Shown one piece after another: positions 1-10,060 of a DNA stretch of 64,000 nt. The stretch spans positions 110,001-174,000 of the forward strand of contig CAUYUJ010021048.1 of assembly GCA_963575745.1 (NCBI GenBank), in the 5' to 3' direction. A model generated the notes under the pieces. That model worked only from the letters and a program-made list of their open reading frames with translations, searched no databases and was not told the origin of the DNA. A program made the position numbers and the translations under genes. The stretch comes from Prorocentrum cordatum (lineage: Eukaryota; Sar; Dinophyceae; Prorocentrales; Prorocentraceae). Numbering within the stretch: position 1 is the stretch's first letter; each line of letters starts with the position of its first letter.

Positions 1-186
1 GGTGATGCAATTTCTCGTCGCCCGATTCCTTTGGCGTAAACATTCGCCCACCGACGGGGGTGTTCAGCATGCGCCTGCATGCGCCTGGCGCGGCGCGTGC
101 GCGCGTGTTTTCACGTGTCAACGGTCCCCAGGGGTGGACCCAACTTCTGGTCAGCGGATTCGTTAGGCGTTACAAACGTAAGCGGA

Positions 187-218
<32 letters not shown>

Positions 219-457
219 GTGTGTGTGTAGATGTGTGCGTGTGCGTGTGCGTGTGCGTGCGCGTGCGTCGTGTGTGTGTGTGTGTATGTATGTGTGTGTG
301 TGTGTGTGTGTATGTGTGTGCGCGTATGCGTATGCGTATGCGTATGCGTATGTGTATGCGTGCGTGCGTGCGTGCATGCGCGTGCGTGCGTGCGTGCGTG
401 CGTGCGCGTGTGCGTGTGCGTGTGCGTGTGCGTGTGCGTGTGCGTGTGCGTGTGCGT

Positions 458-492
<35 letters not shown>

Positions 493-493
493 G
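187..493. repeat. (TG)n / (TGCG)n microsatellite
   Basis: About 300 bp of alternating purine-pyrimidine dinucleotides, mixing TG, CG and TGTGCG units. Both strands stay open and give Cys-Val or His-Thr runs. Such sequence can adopt Z-DNA in principle; nothing here shows that it does. Confidence 0.97.
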
Positions 494-1167
494 TGCAACG
501 TGCGCCTGGCGCGTGCGCGCGGGATGCGTGTGTTCACGTGTCCACGGCCCCCAAGGGGGATCCAAATCCTAGTCGGCGGAGTCTTCACGCGAAAAACATA
601 CGCGCGTGAAGGGGCAGGAGGGGGGGCGGGGAGGAGGGGGGGGCAACATGCGCATGGCGCCGCGAAGGGGGTGGGGAGGGTGGGGGGTAACAAGCGCCTG
701 GCGCGTGCTCGCGGGGCATGTGCTTTCACATGATCACAGCCCCTAAGGGGACTCAGCTCGGGAGGCAACATGTTTTGCCAGGGAAAGCACAAGTGCCCAA
801 CATGCGCCCATCGCGTGCGCGGAAGGCACGTGTTTTCACGTCTCTACGGAGCCCAGAGGGGGGACCCAACGTGAGGGGTGGGAATTCTTTGCGCGCAAAT
901 TGCGCGGAAATGGGGGCCTCAACATGTGCCTGGCGGGTGCGCGCGGGGCACGTGTTCTCATGTGCCCATGGGGTCGCAGGCGGGGAACCCAACTTGGGGC
1001 GGGGGGCTCAACCCAGGGGGGGTACTTTTCCCAACAATCCTGTAATGTTGGGTCCCCGTTTTGAAGAGACAGCGCCCCGCGTCTCTGTTTTCCCCTCCTC
1101 CCCCTCCTCCTTCCTCCTATCCCTGCCTCTGCCCTCACCATGCCCCTGTTTCGTCACACCTCTCACG

Positions 1168-1712
1168 CATTCCGTGCTCCGTGGCCCCAGAAGGAGCTCC
1201 ACTGAAATCCCGAATGGCCGCGGCCACATGCGTCCGCGCCACCCAGTATAGCGCTTCGCGGCCCCGTGGGGAGCTCCACCGATGGCCTAGCCGCGGCCAC
1301 GAGTGTCCGCGCCAACCAATACAGAGCTTCGTGGCACCATCGGGAGCTCCACCGACGGTCCCAGTGGCCGCGGCCGCATGCGTCTTCAACCGGGAGCCCC
1401 AGTGGCCGCGGCTGCCTCCACTGCTACACTACATCGCTTCGTTGCCCCACAGGGAGCTCCACCGAAGGTCCCAGTGACCGCGGCCGCATGCGCCTTTCCC
1501 ACCCAGTGCAGCGCTTCGCGGCCCCATATGGCCACATAGGGCTCCACCGAAGGCCCCAGTGGCCGCGGCCGCATGCGCCCCCCGTACAGCGCGTCGTGGT
1601 CCCATGGGGGGCTCCACCGAAGACACTAGGGGCCGCGGCCGCATGCGTCTCCCCCACTCAGCACAGGACACCTCTCACGCGCTTCGTGGCCCCCTGGGGA
1701 GCTCCGCCGAAA
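1168..1712. repeat. tandem ~70-bp repeat B, seven to eight degenerate units
   Basis: Units share the anchors CGCTTCGTGGCCCC, GGGAGCTCCACCGAAGG and GTGGCCGCGGCCGCATGCG, the last containing a NotI-like palindrome. Unit length varies by several bases, so no frame is preserved. Repeat-A copies lie on both sides. Confidence 0.8.
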
Positions 1713-2175
1713 GCGGTGCCCACAACGCTGTACTCACACTTGCATATGATTGGGTCCTTCGCCCGTTTGCTTCTGTTGGGGGGGGACTCTTCTCATGTAA
1801 GAATGCACGCGCGGACGGGGGGGGGCGCAACATGCGCCCTGCGCGTGCGCGGAGGGCACGTGTTTTCACGAGTCAACGGCCCCCAGGCGGGGACCCAACT
1901 TTGAGGGGGGGAGGATGTTTCTCACATGTGTGAATACGTGCGCGGAGGGGGGGAGGAGCAACATGTGCCTGGCGGGTGTGCGCGGGGCACATTTTCTCAC
2001 GTGTCCACGGGGCGGCTGCAAGCGGTGGACCAACTTGGGGGGGACGGAGCAGTTCATCAAGAAAAACATGTGCGCGGATGGGGGGGGCAATGCGCCTGGC
2101 GCGTGCGCGCAGGGCAACATCGACGACGAAGACGGGAGGGGGTGAGGTCACGAGAGCGAAACCGGGGAAAGCAGG

Positions 2176-2224
2176 AGAGAGAGAGAGAGAGATAGATAGA
2201 TAGAGAGAGAGAGATAGAGAGAGA
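2176..2224. repeat. (GA)n / (GATA)n microsatellite
   Basis: A short GA-rich tract with a few GATA units inside, directly downstream of the repeat-A block. Confidence 0.95.
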
Positions 2225-3600
2225 GGAGGACAGGGAGAAGGAGGATGTCGATGGCACAGCTCTGGGCCACTGCAGCAACGCGTTGTGACAGCCAGTTGTA
2301 CTGCGAGCGTGCGCCCGCTGCTGTTTTATATCGAATGTTACTGAGTGTCCCCTGAGTCAGACAAACTACGAGCGAATAGGTTAGATCCCATCCTAGTCCA
2401 TATATTCCATATTCTTGTTCCTTACTTCGTGCGAGGGAGCTTTGGCAATTTCGAAGCGTGCTGCCGACATTGATAGCGGAGCCAAGTAGCTCCAGATCTG
2501 CGGCGAATCAAGACCAGAAGGTCTGGCTCAGAGTTCATATACTGAGTCATGTTCCCTGGTCGCCAGTCTAGCGGCAAGAGAATAGGCAATGGAGGACGTG
2601 GACCTCCTGGACCTCCTTCCTGGACCTCCTGGACCTCCAGACCCAGCACAAGCCGAGGGAGACCCAGCTGCAGCAACTGCGAAGACAGCAATGCCACCAG
2701 ATCCGCTAACGACAGCGACCTGGCGTACCAAGCGGAGAGAGACCAGCAAGATGGACGCTGGCAAGAGAGAACCCCACAGATGAACGCTGGGCTCGCGAGA
2801 TGCTGTCCGGAGGCGAAAGACCAGAAGTACGACGCGTATCGGAGATCCAGACGGAGGGCGACGGTGTTCCAGAGGCTGTGTGCGAGGCGTGACGCACCAA
2901 TCGTGCGTGAGGAGTCGCGCACCGTGGACTCCCCGAGAGCGTCCAGCTCCACATCGGAGACCTCCTGCGCCAAATCCTGGGGCCCGCGGAAGAGATAAGG
3001 AGGGCAGCTGTCGAGCAAGCCCCCTGGCCAGCGCAATTGGCGTAAACAGGCACAGACGGGCGTGACGAAGCGCCAGGGAGCCACTGCCGAGCGTGAACTC
3101 GCACCCTCAACACGTCTGTCTTTGGGAGCATCCGCTCAGCGCTCCTCCGATCCAGACGTCGAGTACAGTCGAACCATGGTCACAATGTGGTTCAAGAGCA
3201 TGGGCTCCTTCGCCGAGGGACCAAGGCCGCGTGCAGATCCCCATATAACGAATAACTTCCCCAGGTGGAAAGCCCAACCATGAAGAGCACAAAGGCACCC
3301 CATCCAAGGTCCAGGATGTTCGTAGCCCTCGTGCCAGCTGTGCCAGCTCGAAGGCGTGCTCCGCTGCGGCGCTCATGATGCATTCGTCGTCGGCCCCCGC
3401 GCGCACCCTCACCGCTGGCCTGCCGGCGGCTCCCCCAAACCGCCCAAATGATTCACGCCGGGCTCCATCGTCCACGAACCCGTCGGCCACGAGAGTGCCG
3501 GTGGAAGTCCCGACGATGACGCATATCGTTAAATGCTCGTTCTGGGGATCTTCCTGGAGCCACTCGCTCCACTCATGCGTCGATGCTACGTCGAACGTCC
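2225..3600. other. unassigned region with a possible decayed exon
   Basis: No recognisable gene. Around 2589-2660 the plus strand repeats a CTGGACCTC unit and translates to a short Gly-Pro-Pro run. On the minus strand, about 3107-3490 stays open for ~127 codons of mixed composition; it could be an exon of an unknown gene, but there is no domain, splice evidence or start context. The rest is unique-looking DNA without a feature I can support. Confidence 0.3.
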
Positions 3601-3603
3601 GAC

Positions 3604-3682
3604 GATTCGATTCGAACTCGAGTCGAGCCTGAGTCGAACTTGAGTTGAGCTAGAGTCGAGCTTAACTAGAACTGGGGTCGAA
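3604..3682. repeat. short degenerate GAGTCGA repeat
   Basis: Repeated GAGTCGAACT / GAGTCGAGC units of about 10-12 bp. The flank 3683-4060 shows nothing I can name. Confidence 0.7.
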
Positions 3683-4059
3683 CAGATGCTTCAGAGCAAC
3701 TGCCATCGCTGGCTTTTGCACCTACAGGCGGCGCGCAGCGTAGTGAACAACCTCGCTGAGATTCTATCAAGGCCCGACCCGAACCATCGGAAGAAGAAGA
3801 AGCCTGCACTGGCAAGACAGCCATGGCAACATCCACTACTGCTGCGCACAAGACCACCTAATCGCGCGACGCCAACTACCGTGCTGTACACGCTGAGATG
3901 AGTGGCAGGATGACAAGCAACTCCCAACATGGGCACTGATCGCTGAGAACCAAGACGCCATTTGTTCCTCTACATCTACCGTGCCTCTGCCACGCGGAAC
4001 TGAAGAAGATCATACCATAACAATACTTCCCAAGGCCACAGAGGGCATGGATCGGCGGT

Positions 4060-4250
4060 GCGCCCAGGGGGGAAGGCAGAGGGGGCGGGCCTTCCCAGAA
4101 GGCTCAACAACCCTTTGGTGTTCCGAGAAGCTTCTACGCCCTCTCCGAAGCCACATCACAAGGCCAGCTGGCTTCTGAGAGGCCCCGCCGCCTTCTGAGA
4201 AGGCCCGCCTCCTCTCACTTTCTCACTTGGCGCGCCGCCGAGACGAGGAG
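4060..4250. repeat. composite dispersed repeat C, copy 1
   Basis: Starts near GGAAGGCAGAGGGGGCGGG and ends with the pair GGCTTCTGAGAGGCCCCGCC and GCCTTCTGAGAAGGCCCGCC, then a pyrimidine-rich tail. The same blocks in the same order recur at about 29570-29910, where a further block is inserted. Inverted CTTCTGAG / CTCAGAAG-like units inside suggest a foldback tendency. Confidence 0.65.
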
Positions 4251-4334
4251 AAAGCAGATGACGAGGCGGAAAGCAGGGGATCCACGGACGAGGGTGAGGC
4301 GGGCGAGGAGGAAGGATGAGGGGGTTGTGATAAC

Positions 4335-4460
4335 GTGGTGGTGGTGGTGGTGGTGGTGGTGGGAGAAGGCGCGTGGATCAGGATAATGCTGAGGATGGTG
4401 CGGATGAGGAGAAAGAGGACGACGAGGAAGAAGACGATGAGGAGGAGCAGCAGTTTTCCC
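4335..4460. repeat. (GGT)n and GAGGA-rich tract
   Basis: Eight or so GGT triplets are followed by a purine-rich GAGGA/GAAGA tract. It lies directly past the stop codon of the PARP-like gene on the minus strand, so it would be 3' flanking or 3' UTR sequence. Confidence 0.85.
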
Positions 4461-6790
4461 TCACGAAGGAAGCCGTCTGTATGCCACCAGGTACTCAGCA
4501 TAAGTTTGCGTACGATCGAAAATCACAAACTCACGATATCGCATCAATAACCTACCCAGCTCTGCAATCAAACTATTGAACCTGTACCTCGGGACCGTTG
4601 CGGTGCCCGTCCCCGGAACGATAGCCAGCTCTCGGCGAGTATCGTCCTGGTGCACCGACGGGATGGCATCGTGGTCCATCGAGGCTGGCGACCTCGCCTT
4701 GCGCCAACAGCCGAGCGTGCGAACCGGCCAGCCGATCACAGCCCTCACCACGAAGCAGTAGAACAGGTCGTTCTCGGAGCCAGGTTTGGGGTCGTCCTCC
4801 CCGTGCAGCGGGTGCCGTGGCCCGCCCTCCGCCCCGAACAGGCGGCCGTGCAGAGCATTCAGCCCCTCGCCCCGCTGGCGAGAGCCGAGGGCAGAGACAC
4901 GAGGGCCATGGCCAAGATGTCGCGGGGTCCGGGTCGTAGGTTCATGCCAGCCGTCGCCGAGCCGCGAGGATGATTCAGGAACTGACGCTGACCAATATGG
5001 ACGGTGACCAAGATCGGCTCCGACCTCTCCGCGTTCGATCTTGGTCATGGCCCCCTTTTTCTCTCCCTCCGGATAGTCAGCCGTGTTGTACTGGTCTATC
5101 TTCTCGACGTGCTCTGCCAGGTAGATGCCCGCCCCGAAGGCGCCGCCCATCGAGAAAGGAAGAGAAAGAACGGCACAGACATAGACTCTCGGAGGTCCGC
5201 ATGGACTTCTCGGATCGGCGCCGGACCTGGCCGGCGCGCGGAGCGCGCCAGAGGGGTCCGGCGCCGATCCGAGAAGTCCGCGCGGGCCTCCGAGAGTCTG
5301 CGCTCGTGCCGACGTCTGCTCCTCGCATCGAGGACAACCGCTCGCTGAGGCCGTGCTGGCAGATGTCCGCCACGACCTTCGGGGGGCAGCCGTGCAGAAG
5401 CCACGCCTCGTTCGCCGCTGGGTCCACACGACCTGGCAGGCCGGCCCCTGCAGCAGTCGTGGCCGCGCCGGCGGGCGCCTCCAGAAGCCCCTCCTGGCGC
5501 AGCGCCCTCACCTGGCGCGCCACCTCCCCTGACTCCGAATCCGCCGTACTTTTGGCGCTTGTGCGGAGATTTCCACCCTACTTTTCACGCGTCTTCGATG
5601 TCGATGTCCGCCCTACTTTGCCGTCGCTGTGTCCACCGTACCCTTTTGTGAAGATCCGCCTTATCTTTGCAGCGGATTTTTGTCCGCTCTACTCGTTCAC
5701 ATCGTTTGGAGTGCATTCCCGACGCAGTTTTTTATCGCACAATCAACCAGAGTAAGGTGGATCTGGAGTCAGGGTTCAGGGAAGCGAAGGACCCCACCTC
5801 CTCTATGTGAAACAATCACGACGGGAAGTTTCTTGCCGTTTTTGGACTCCGAGGGCCCTCATCAGAGCTCGGGACCGTGCAAAAAACTGCACGGGATGAG
5901 AAACTGGTGCTCGGGGAAGGGGTCCAGACCTCTGCGAGCCGACGTTGTGAAAAAAACACGACGTCGGAGTTCGGGGGAGGCAAGGACAGCTGAGAATTGC
6001 TCACCTCCTCCCCACACCTCGCCCTGGGAAAGGGGGAAATAACGAAGGAGGAGAGGAAGCTGGGTCATCTTCGCGCTGTCGCGTTGTGCCCTTAGAGGCT
6101 CCAGGGGAAGATCGCCTCTCTAGCCCAGACCGCGAAGTGCGACTATCTTCGTGACCTTGCGTAAGTGACCCAGAGGAAAAGGAGGACAACAAAAATCAGC
6201 CTCACTACTCCTGTAGCTTCATTTGCCCTGGCACCTGCGAGCGCCTCTCGGCGAAGATACGGAAGGCGGAGGGGTTCTCGATGCGCCAGGCGGCGTAGAT
6301 ATGGAGGCCAGGGAGCCAATCCACTCATGCCACTCCTACCTCCCCTTTCCCCCTTCCCCTTTCCCCCCCCCACCGTCGCTGGGGGGTAGGGGAGGTCAGA
6401 GAAATGGGGGAGTCCAGGGAGGAGAGGAATAACATGGCCGATGGGGTCCTGGGCCCGAGATGTCGAGCCGCCTGTAGGTGCGGGAGTACCTCTTCACGTC
6501 GTAGCCTTTCCCGAGCTCCTCGGGCCTGGCCACTGCGAGCATGCGCCTGAGGGCATCGAGAGTGGTCTCGTCGCCGACGTGCTCCGGGTGCCAGCCCTCT
6601 GGGCAAGCCCGTGCCCGCCCGGACCAGTAGGGGGGCTCAGTCGCCGCGGCACTCCCGGCAGCGGCTGCCGCCTCTGCCGCCTCCCTCCCCATGCCCTCGG
6701 TAGGATCCCTCATGCCGAGGGCGCTGAAGGGCCTCAAGAAGGACTCCGCCTCGCCCTCCTTCAGGGCGACGAGAACTGTGCACATCCTCA
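4461..6790 (-). CDS. PARP-like ADP-ribosyltransferase, multi-exon
   Basis: The C-terminal exons encode a PARP catalytic domain, which transfers ADP-ribose from NAD+ to target proteins. On the minus strand, about 5560-5333 encodes a segment with NEAWLLHGC, and about 5147-4461 continues with GGAFGAGIYLAEHVEKIDQY, FYCFVVRAV and RYREFVIFDRTQTYAEYLV before the stop at 4461. The likely catalytic triad H-Y-E is present: His of LLHG, Tyr of GAGIY, Glu of YAEYL. Upstream, about 6300-6227 reads AAWRIENPSAFRIFAERR, the short conserved segment usually just N-terminal of dinoflagellate PARP domains; about 6790-6455 is open and ends near KRYSRTYRRLDI. Exon ends are inferred from frame changes, because no canonical GT-AG pairs stand out. 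A possible additional intron or insertion lies near 4580-4530, where a VPRYR/MRYREF duplication occurs. A 171-bp foldback element separates the two catalytic exons. The true start was not found. Confidence 0.72.
5005..5047. repeat. 12-bp inverted repeat inside a PARP exon
   Basis: TGACCAAGATCG at 5005-5016 is perfectly inverted at 5036-5047 around a 19-nt loop. It lies in the less conserved stretch between GIYLAE and FYCFVV, so it may mark a second small insertion or intron, though the frame stays open through it. Confidence 0.7.
5155..5325. mobile_element. 171-bp foldback element with 7-bp target duplication, introner-like
   Basis: A near-perfect palindrome spans 5183-5299 (arms of about 55 bp, tiny loop), and weaker inversion extends to both ends. 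The direct repeat CATCGAG flanks it at 5148-5154 and 5326-5332. Removing the element and one repeat (178 bp, not a multiple of three) joins the two PARP catalytic exons in frame, reading SSM then GGAFGAGIY. Read in gene orientation, the 3' end is a pyrimidine tract (TTCTTTCTCTTCCTTTC) just before the second repeat, as before a 3' splice site, but no AG follows. This fits an introner, a transposon that became an intron at its target duplication. An unspliced disabling insertion is the alternative. Confidence 0.78.
5560..5735. repeat. dispersed repeat with CCGCCCTACTT units
   Basis: Several CC(A/G)CCCTACTTTT-like units are followed by a TCGTTTGGAGTGCATTCCCG block and GGAGTCAGGG. A related run with the same order lies at about 28240-28345. 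It probably falls in an intron of the PARP-like gene. Confidence 0.55.
5805..5995. repeat. dispersed ~100-bp repeat D, single diverged copy
   Basis: Contains AATCACGACGG, a GGGCCCTC block, a GGGATGAGAAACTGG block, GACCTC and a final AAAAACACGACGTCGG. The same order occurs at about 29625-29790 and, as about three tandem units, at 59150-59520. Here it lies between PARP exons. Confidence 0.6.
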
Positions 6791-6912
6791 GCCCCTGCAC
6801 GGGCCCATCCTGAGACCAGGAGCGGTGGATACGCCCCCCCGTGGGCTTGGCCAGGGAGGCATGCGCGCAGATCCTGGGCCATGGATGGGCCTGGCCGGGG
6901 CCGGTGCGCGTA
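6788..6912 (-). mobile_element. dispersed ~115-bp element E, copy 1
   Basis: On the minus strand it reads ACCGGCCCCGGCCAGGCCCA, then CCCAGGATCTGCGCGCATGC and GGGCGTATCCACCGCTCCTG. The same blocks in the same order occur at 7545-7660, 28085-28205 and, shortened, at 28340-28400. This copy lies at the upstream edge of the PARP exon, in open frame. It may be an intron or a recent insertion. Confidence 0.6.
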
Positions 6913-6920
6913 ATAATCTC

Positions 6921-7312
6921 AAAACCTCGTCGCCCGAGGATCCTGCCACTCCTCGCCCTCTTCTTCCTCCTCCGCGCCACCAACCGCTCCCGCGGGTCCG
7001 CGGGCCTCTGCCGCCTCTGGAGACACCAGCCGATGCCGGTACCGCCGCTCGCCGGACCTCTCCTGGGGCGCGCCCTGACCAGGACTTCTAGGCGAACCCG
7101 GTCGTGGCGATGAAGGACGCTGCAGCGGTGTCTTTCCCTCCTCCGAACCTCGCCATCCCCTGCTGGCTCAGCCACCCCCGCGGCCGCAAGCCACTCCGCG
7201 GCGCACGGGAGGCCGGCCACCTCCTCGGTGGCCGCGCCCCGCCAGCACTCGACCAGCAGCACGCGGGGCGCGGCCGCGGACCAGGACCGGGGGCTGCTCC
7301 AGCACAGCCTCA
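6921..7312 (-). CDS. possible upstream exon of the PARP-like gene
   Basis: The minus strand is open and GC-rich, with a plausible coding stretch near 7300-7130: YEAVLEQPPVLVRGRA in one frame, then VLLVECWRGAATEEVAGLP in another. Two overlapping frames carry the coding-like pieces, so a frameshift or short intron would be needed. No domain is recognised. It is linked to the PARP-like gene only by strand and position. Confidence 0.3.
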
Positions 7313-7544
7313 TAGGTAGGCACCAACTGAGAATCGTTTCGTCTATCCCCATCCCCACTGACATGACCCTGGCTCCACTAACCGATCTACCCCCCTAGAT
7401 GGGGATGTGTGCTGTTCCCGTCGGGCTTCGTGGTGCCTCTCCTCATCTTGGGGGGTGGTCTGGCGGGGCTGAGATACCATGGCCCAATGGGGATGGAGGT
7501 GGGATCAACGATGCTGACCTAACTATAGACTTCCAGCGATCCTG

Positions 7545-7660
7545 GACAGTCTCATCCTGGGGTCAGGATCAGTGTATACTCCCTCCTGGCTGGGGCAGAG
7601 GCGTCTACACCGATCCTGAACCCATGATCGGCCTGTGCAAGATCGTCGGGTGTTGCTGAT
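7545..7660. mobile_element. dispersed element E, copy 2
   Basis: Contains GTCAGGATCAGTGTATACTC, a CCTCCTGGCTGGGGCAG block and GTCTACACCGATCCTGAACC, matching the other copies. The ends carry GTATAC/GTCTAC plus ATCCTG motifs in opposite orientation, like short terminal inverted repeats. Confidence 0.6.
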
Positions 7661-7769
7661 GTGTTGAAAGGACGGGTGGGGGTGAGATAAGCGGCTTATT
7701 ATTTTAGGGGGTGTTTTGACCCCTCCCTCTCCCCCCTCTCCTGGGCCTGGGAGGGGGGGGGCGCGGGTA

Positions 7770-8960
7770 GTTAGAGCCCCCAAAATGGCTCGAAGAGGGC
7801 CTCAGAGACTTCAATCTGGCCTCCAAGATGACTCGAGATAGCTCAAGATGGCTCAAGGTCGCCTCCGACATACCTCCGACAGGCCCCAACACAGCCCCAA
7901 GATGGTTCCAAAGGCCCTCCGAACCGCCCAAGGGAGCCTCCAAGACCCTTCAACAACCGGAGGCCAATCAATGTGTTAAGTCCCACCAGCCCTTTGGGCG
8001 CAATTAGTTGGTCTAGAGCGTTTCCTCTTTTACCGCTCCTTTCCTCCTTCGGGGAGGGGCTTACCCCTCCCCCCACCCCCTCCCCTGGACCTGGACGGGG
8101 GGTTCCGCGACGCATTGGAGCGTCCAAAACGGCCTCGGCGAGGAAACCTAAATCATTGGTTTTACTAAAAAGTTGTTGCCCCATTTGGCCTCCTGAAAGG
8201 GGGGAGAGCTAATTGAGTCACCCCCCCTCCTGCGATCGATCTCCTCCAAGATGGCTCCAAGAGGCGCCCAGGAGGCCCCCAAAGGCCCCGAGATGGCCCC
8301 AAGATGGCCCCAAGAAGCCCCCAAGACCCAAGAGGCCCCAAGAGGCCCCCCATAGGCACCCAAAACGCTCCAAGAGGCCTCGGCGAGAATGCCAAAATCA
8401 TTGACACATTTGGGCCTCCTGGGGGGCGGGGGGGGCACTACTTCAGATGACTCCACGAGCGCCTGGGAGAGCCCAAGATGACCACCAAGGTGGCTCAAAG
8501 ATGCCTCAAGATGGCCCCCACGATGCTCCCAAAGGCCCCAAGACAGCTTCAAGACGGCTCCAAGTGGCCAAAGACACCCCCCCACGAGGCCCCGAAGAGG
8601 CCAACATCCTTCCAAAACCTCAGGAAAATCAATGAGTTGGGCTTTCTCGCCTTTTCGCTTCCGATGGCCATCCGAGGCTTCACGCTGACTCCAATATGGC
8701 CCAAGAGGGCTCCAAGAACGCTCCCAAGACTCCCAAGAGCGCTTCCAGAGCGCCCCGAGAGGCGCCCAGGAGGCCCCAAGAGGCCCCAACTGGCGCCCCA
8801 AAGGCCTCCAAGAGGCCCCCCAAAGACCCCCAAGAGGCCCCAAGAAGCTCTCCGAGGCACCCAAGACGCTCTAAGAGACGTCCGCGACCGCCAAGAGGCC
8901 CCCAAGACGCTCCAAGAGGCCGCCACTGGGGGATCCTTCCTGAGTCTGTTGTCCACTTCG
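7770..8960. repeat. minisatellite of (GGCCCCAAGA)-type units
   Basis: Three blocks (about 7775-7930, 8240-8400 and 8440-8940) are built from degenerate 10-11-bp units such as GGCCCCAAGAGG, GATGGCCCCAAG and GGCTCCAAGATG. Minus-strand frames give a Gly-Pro-Leu-Gly-Ala-Ser-Trp pattern; this follows from the unit and is not evidence of a gene. Intervening blocks hold CTCCCCCCACCCCCTCCCCT and a CTCAGGAAAATCAATGAG segment. Related blocks lie at 24190-24320 and 27390-27480. Confidence 0.8.
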
Positions 8961-10060
8961 CTGATCAAGGCAATTCCTCTGAGCATCGTTTCTGGACGGG
9001 CTGGCGGGGCTACTTTTTGTTCGCAACCGCGAGCGGACAGCCGCGCGGCGTCGTGGAGTCGAACGAAAACCAGGCCTACAACGAGCAGGACAGAGGCCAG
9101 CACTACAGCAGGCGAGCGGAAAAAAACAAGTAATATCCGATCAGCACGCCGGGGACCGAGGCCGAGCGCGGGCGGCGAACGAACAGCGAAGAGGCGCCAA
9201 GCAACTAATCTCAGCTCAGCTCAGAAGCCGAAGACCACCAGCCTGAGCACACCTGTGACCTCGACCTCCTCGAAGAGACACACCACGTCTCTGACAAAGC
9301 GCATGCCAATGCAGGAAACAGCGCCGCCGTCGTCAACCACAAAACTGCGAACCACACCGCGTAAGCAGCAGACCTCCGAAGTGCAATCGGGCCTCTGCGT
9401 CCCAGGTACCCCGATCGGCAGAACGAGTCATCAAAGAAGCCTCGGCCAGTGGGCACGTGTGCTTCCGCCGCGAAGCCGAACGCAGAATACCACCAGGTGG
9501 CCCATACAGCTCCTGCGGGGGGGTGCCGCGGGGCGGTGGACGGGCCAGAGACGGCAAATCGATGAACCACCTGGCCCGCGCGCCCCGGGGCGACCGCAAA
9601 GGGCCAGGGACGCGCTGCGAATGGGGCCGCGGCGAAAAACCGCAGAGATATGGCTGCCATACTGCGCGTGGGGTCGCAGCTAACAGCCGCGGAAAAACAT
9701 GCGTCAAGGGCGGACCGTGCGCCTCCAGCGGGGGATCGCCGCGGGAGGCGGTCGGGACAATCGACCTGGGATGATAACTGTCAGCATGCCCCGACGCCCC
9801 GGGGGGAGCGCCGGCCCGTTGCGACGCAGTCGTTCGCATGTGAATCTGGAGGGGTAAAGTTCTAACCGCAACCCTGGGGCAGGGTAGCCTGCCACAGGAG
9901 CACCCCCGATTCCGAGACCTCGAAGCATCTCGGAGGACCTCAAGCGGCCACTGCCCCATGGTGCCCGAGCAATCCAATCGGAGCAATACCAACCTTTAAC
10001 ACCGAGCAGCCTCAGACTTTAAAATTTAGCAGCGGTGGTAACACAGCTAATTGTTAACAA
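8961..10060. other. unassigned GC-rich region
   Basis: No recognised gene. Short coding-like stretches occur on the plus strand around 9210-9350 and 9410-9520 but switch frame often. A GGGTCGCAGCTAACAGCCGC motif at about 9670 recurs near 19190 and 19370, so part of this region is a dispersed repeat. Confidence 0.4.

Larger units (their letters stand above)
66..2125. repeat. dispersed GC-rich repeat family A, about eight copies
   Basis: A ~70-bp motif recurs at about 68-150, 500-565, 686-755, 797-870, 921-992, 1828-1900, 1957-2035 and 2090-2120. Each copy runs from a GCGCCTGGCGCGTGCGCG-type core through CACGTGTTTTCACGTG to a G-rich end reading like AAGGGGGGACCCAAC. The core holds two CACGTG palindromes four bases apart. 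Copies are spaced irregularly and separated by other repeats, so this is a dispersed family and not a simple tandem array. No gene is seen in the interval. Open frames here are low-complexity translations. Confidence 0.75.

Noticed and set aside
79-792. Long open frames over the TG/GCG array (Cys-Val or His-Thr repeats)
   Set aside because: Open on both strands in several frames purely because of the dinucleotide unit; no non-repetitive coding part.
8148-8864. 238-aa minus-strand frame with PLGASW pattern
   Set aside because: Produced by the GGCCCCAAGA minisatellite unit; the same pattern appears at unrelated arrays.
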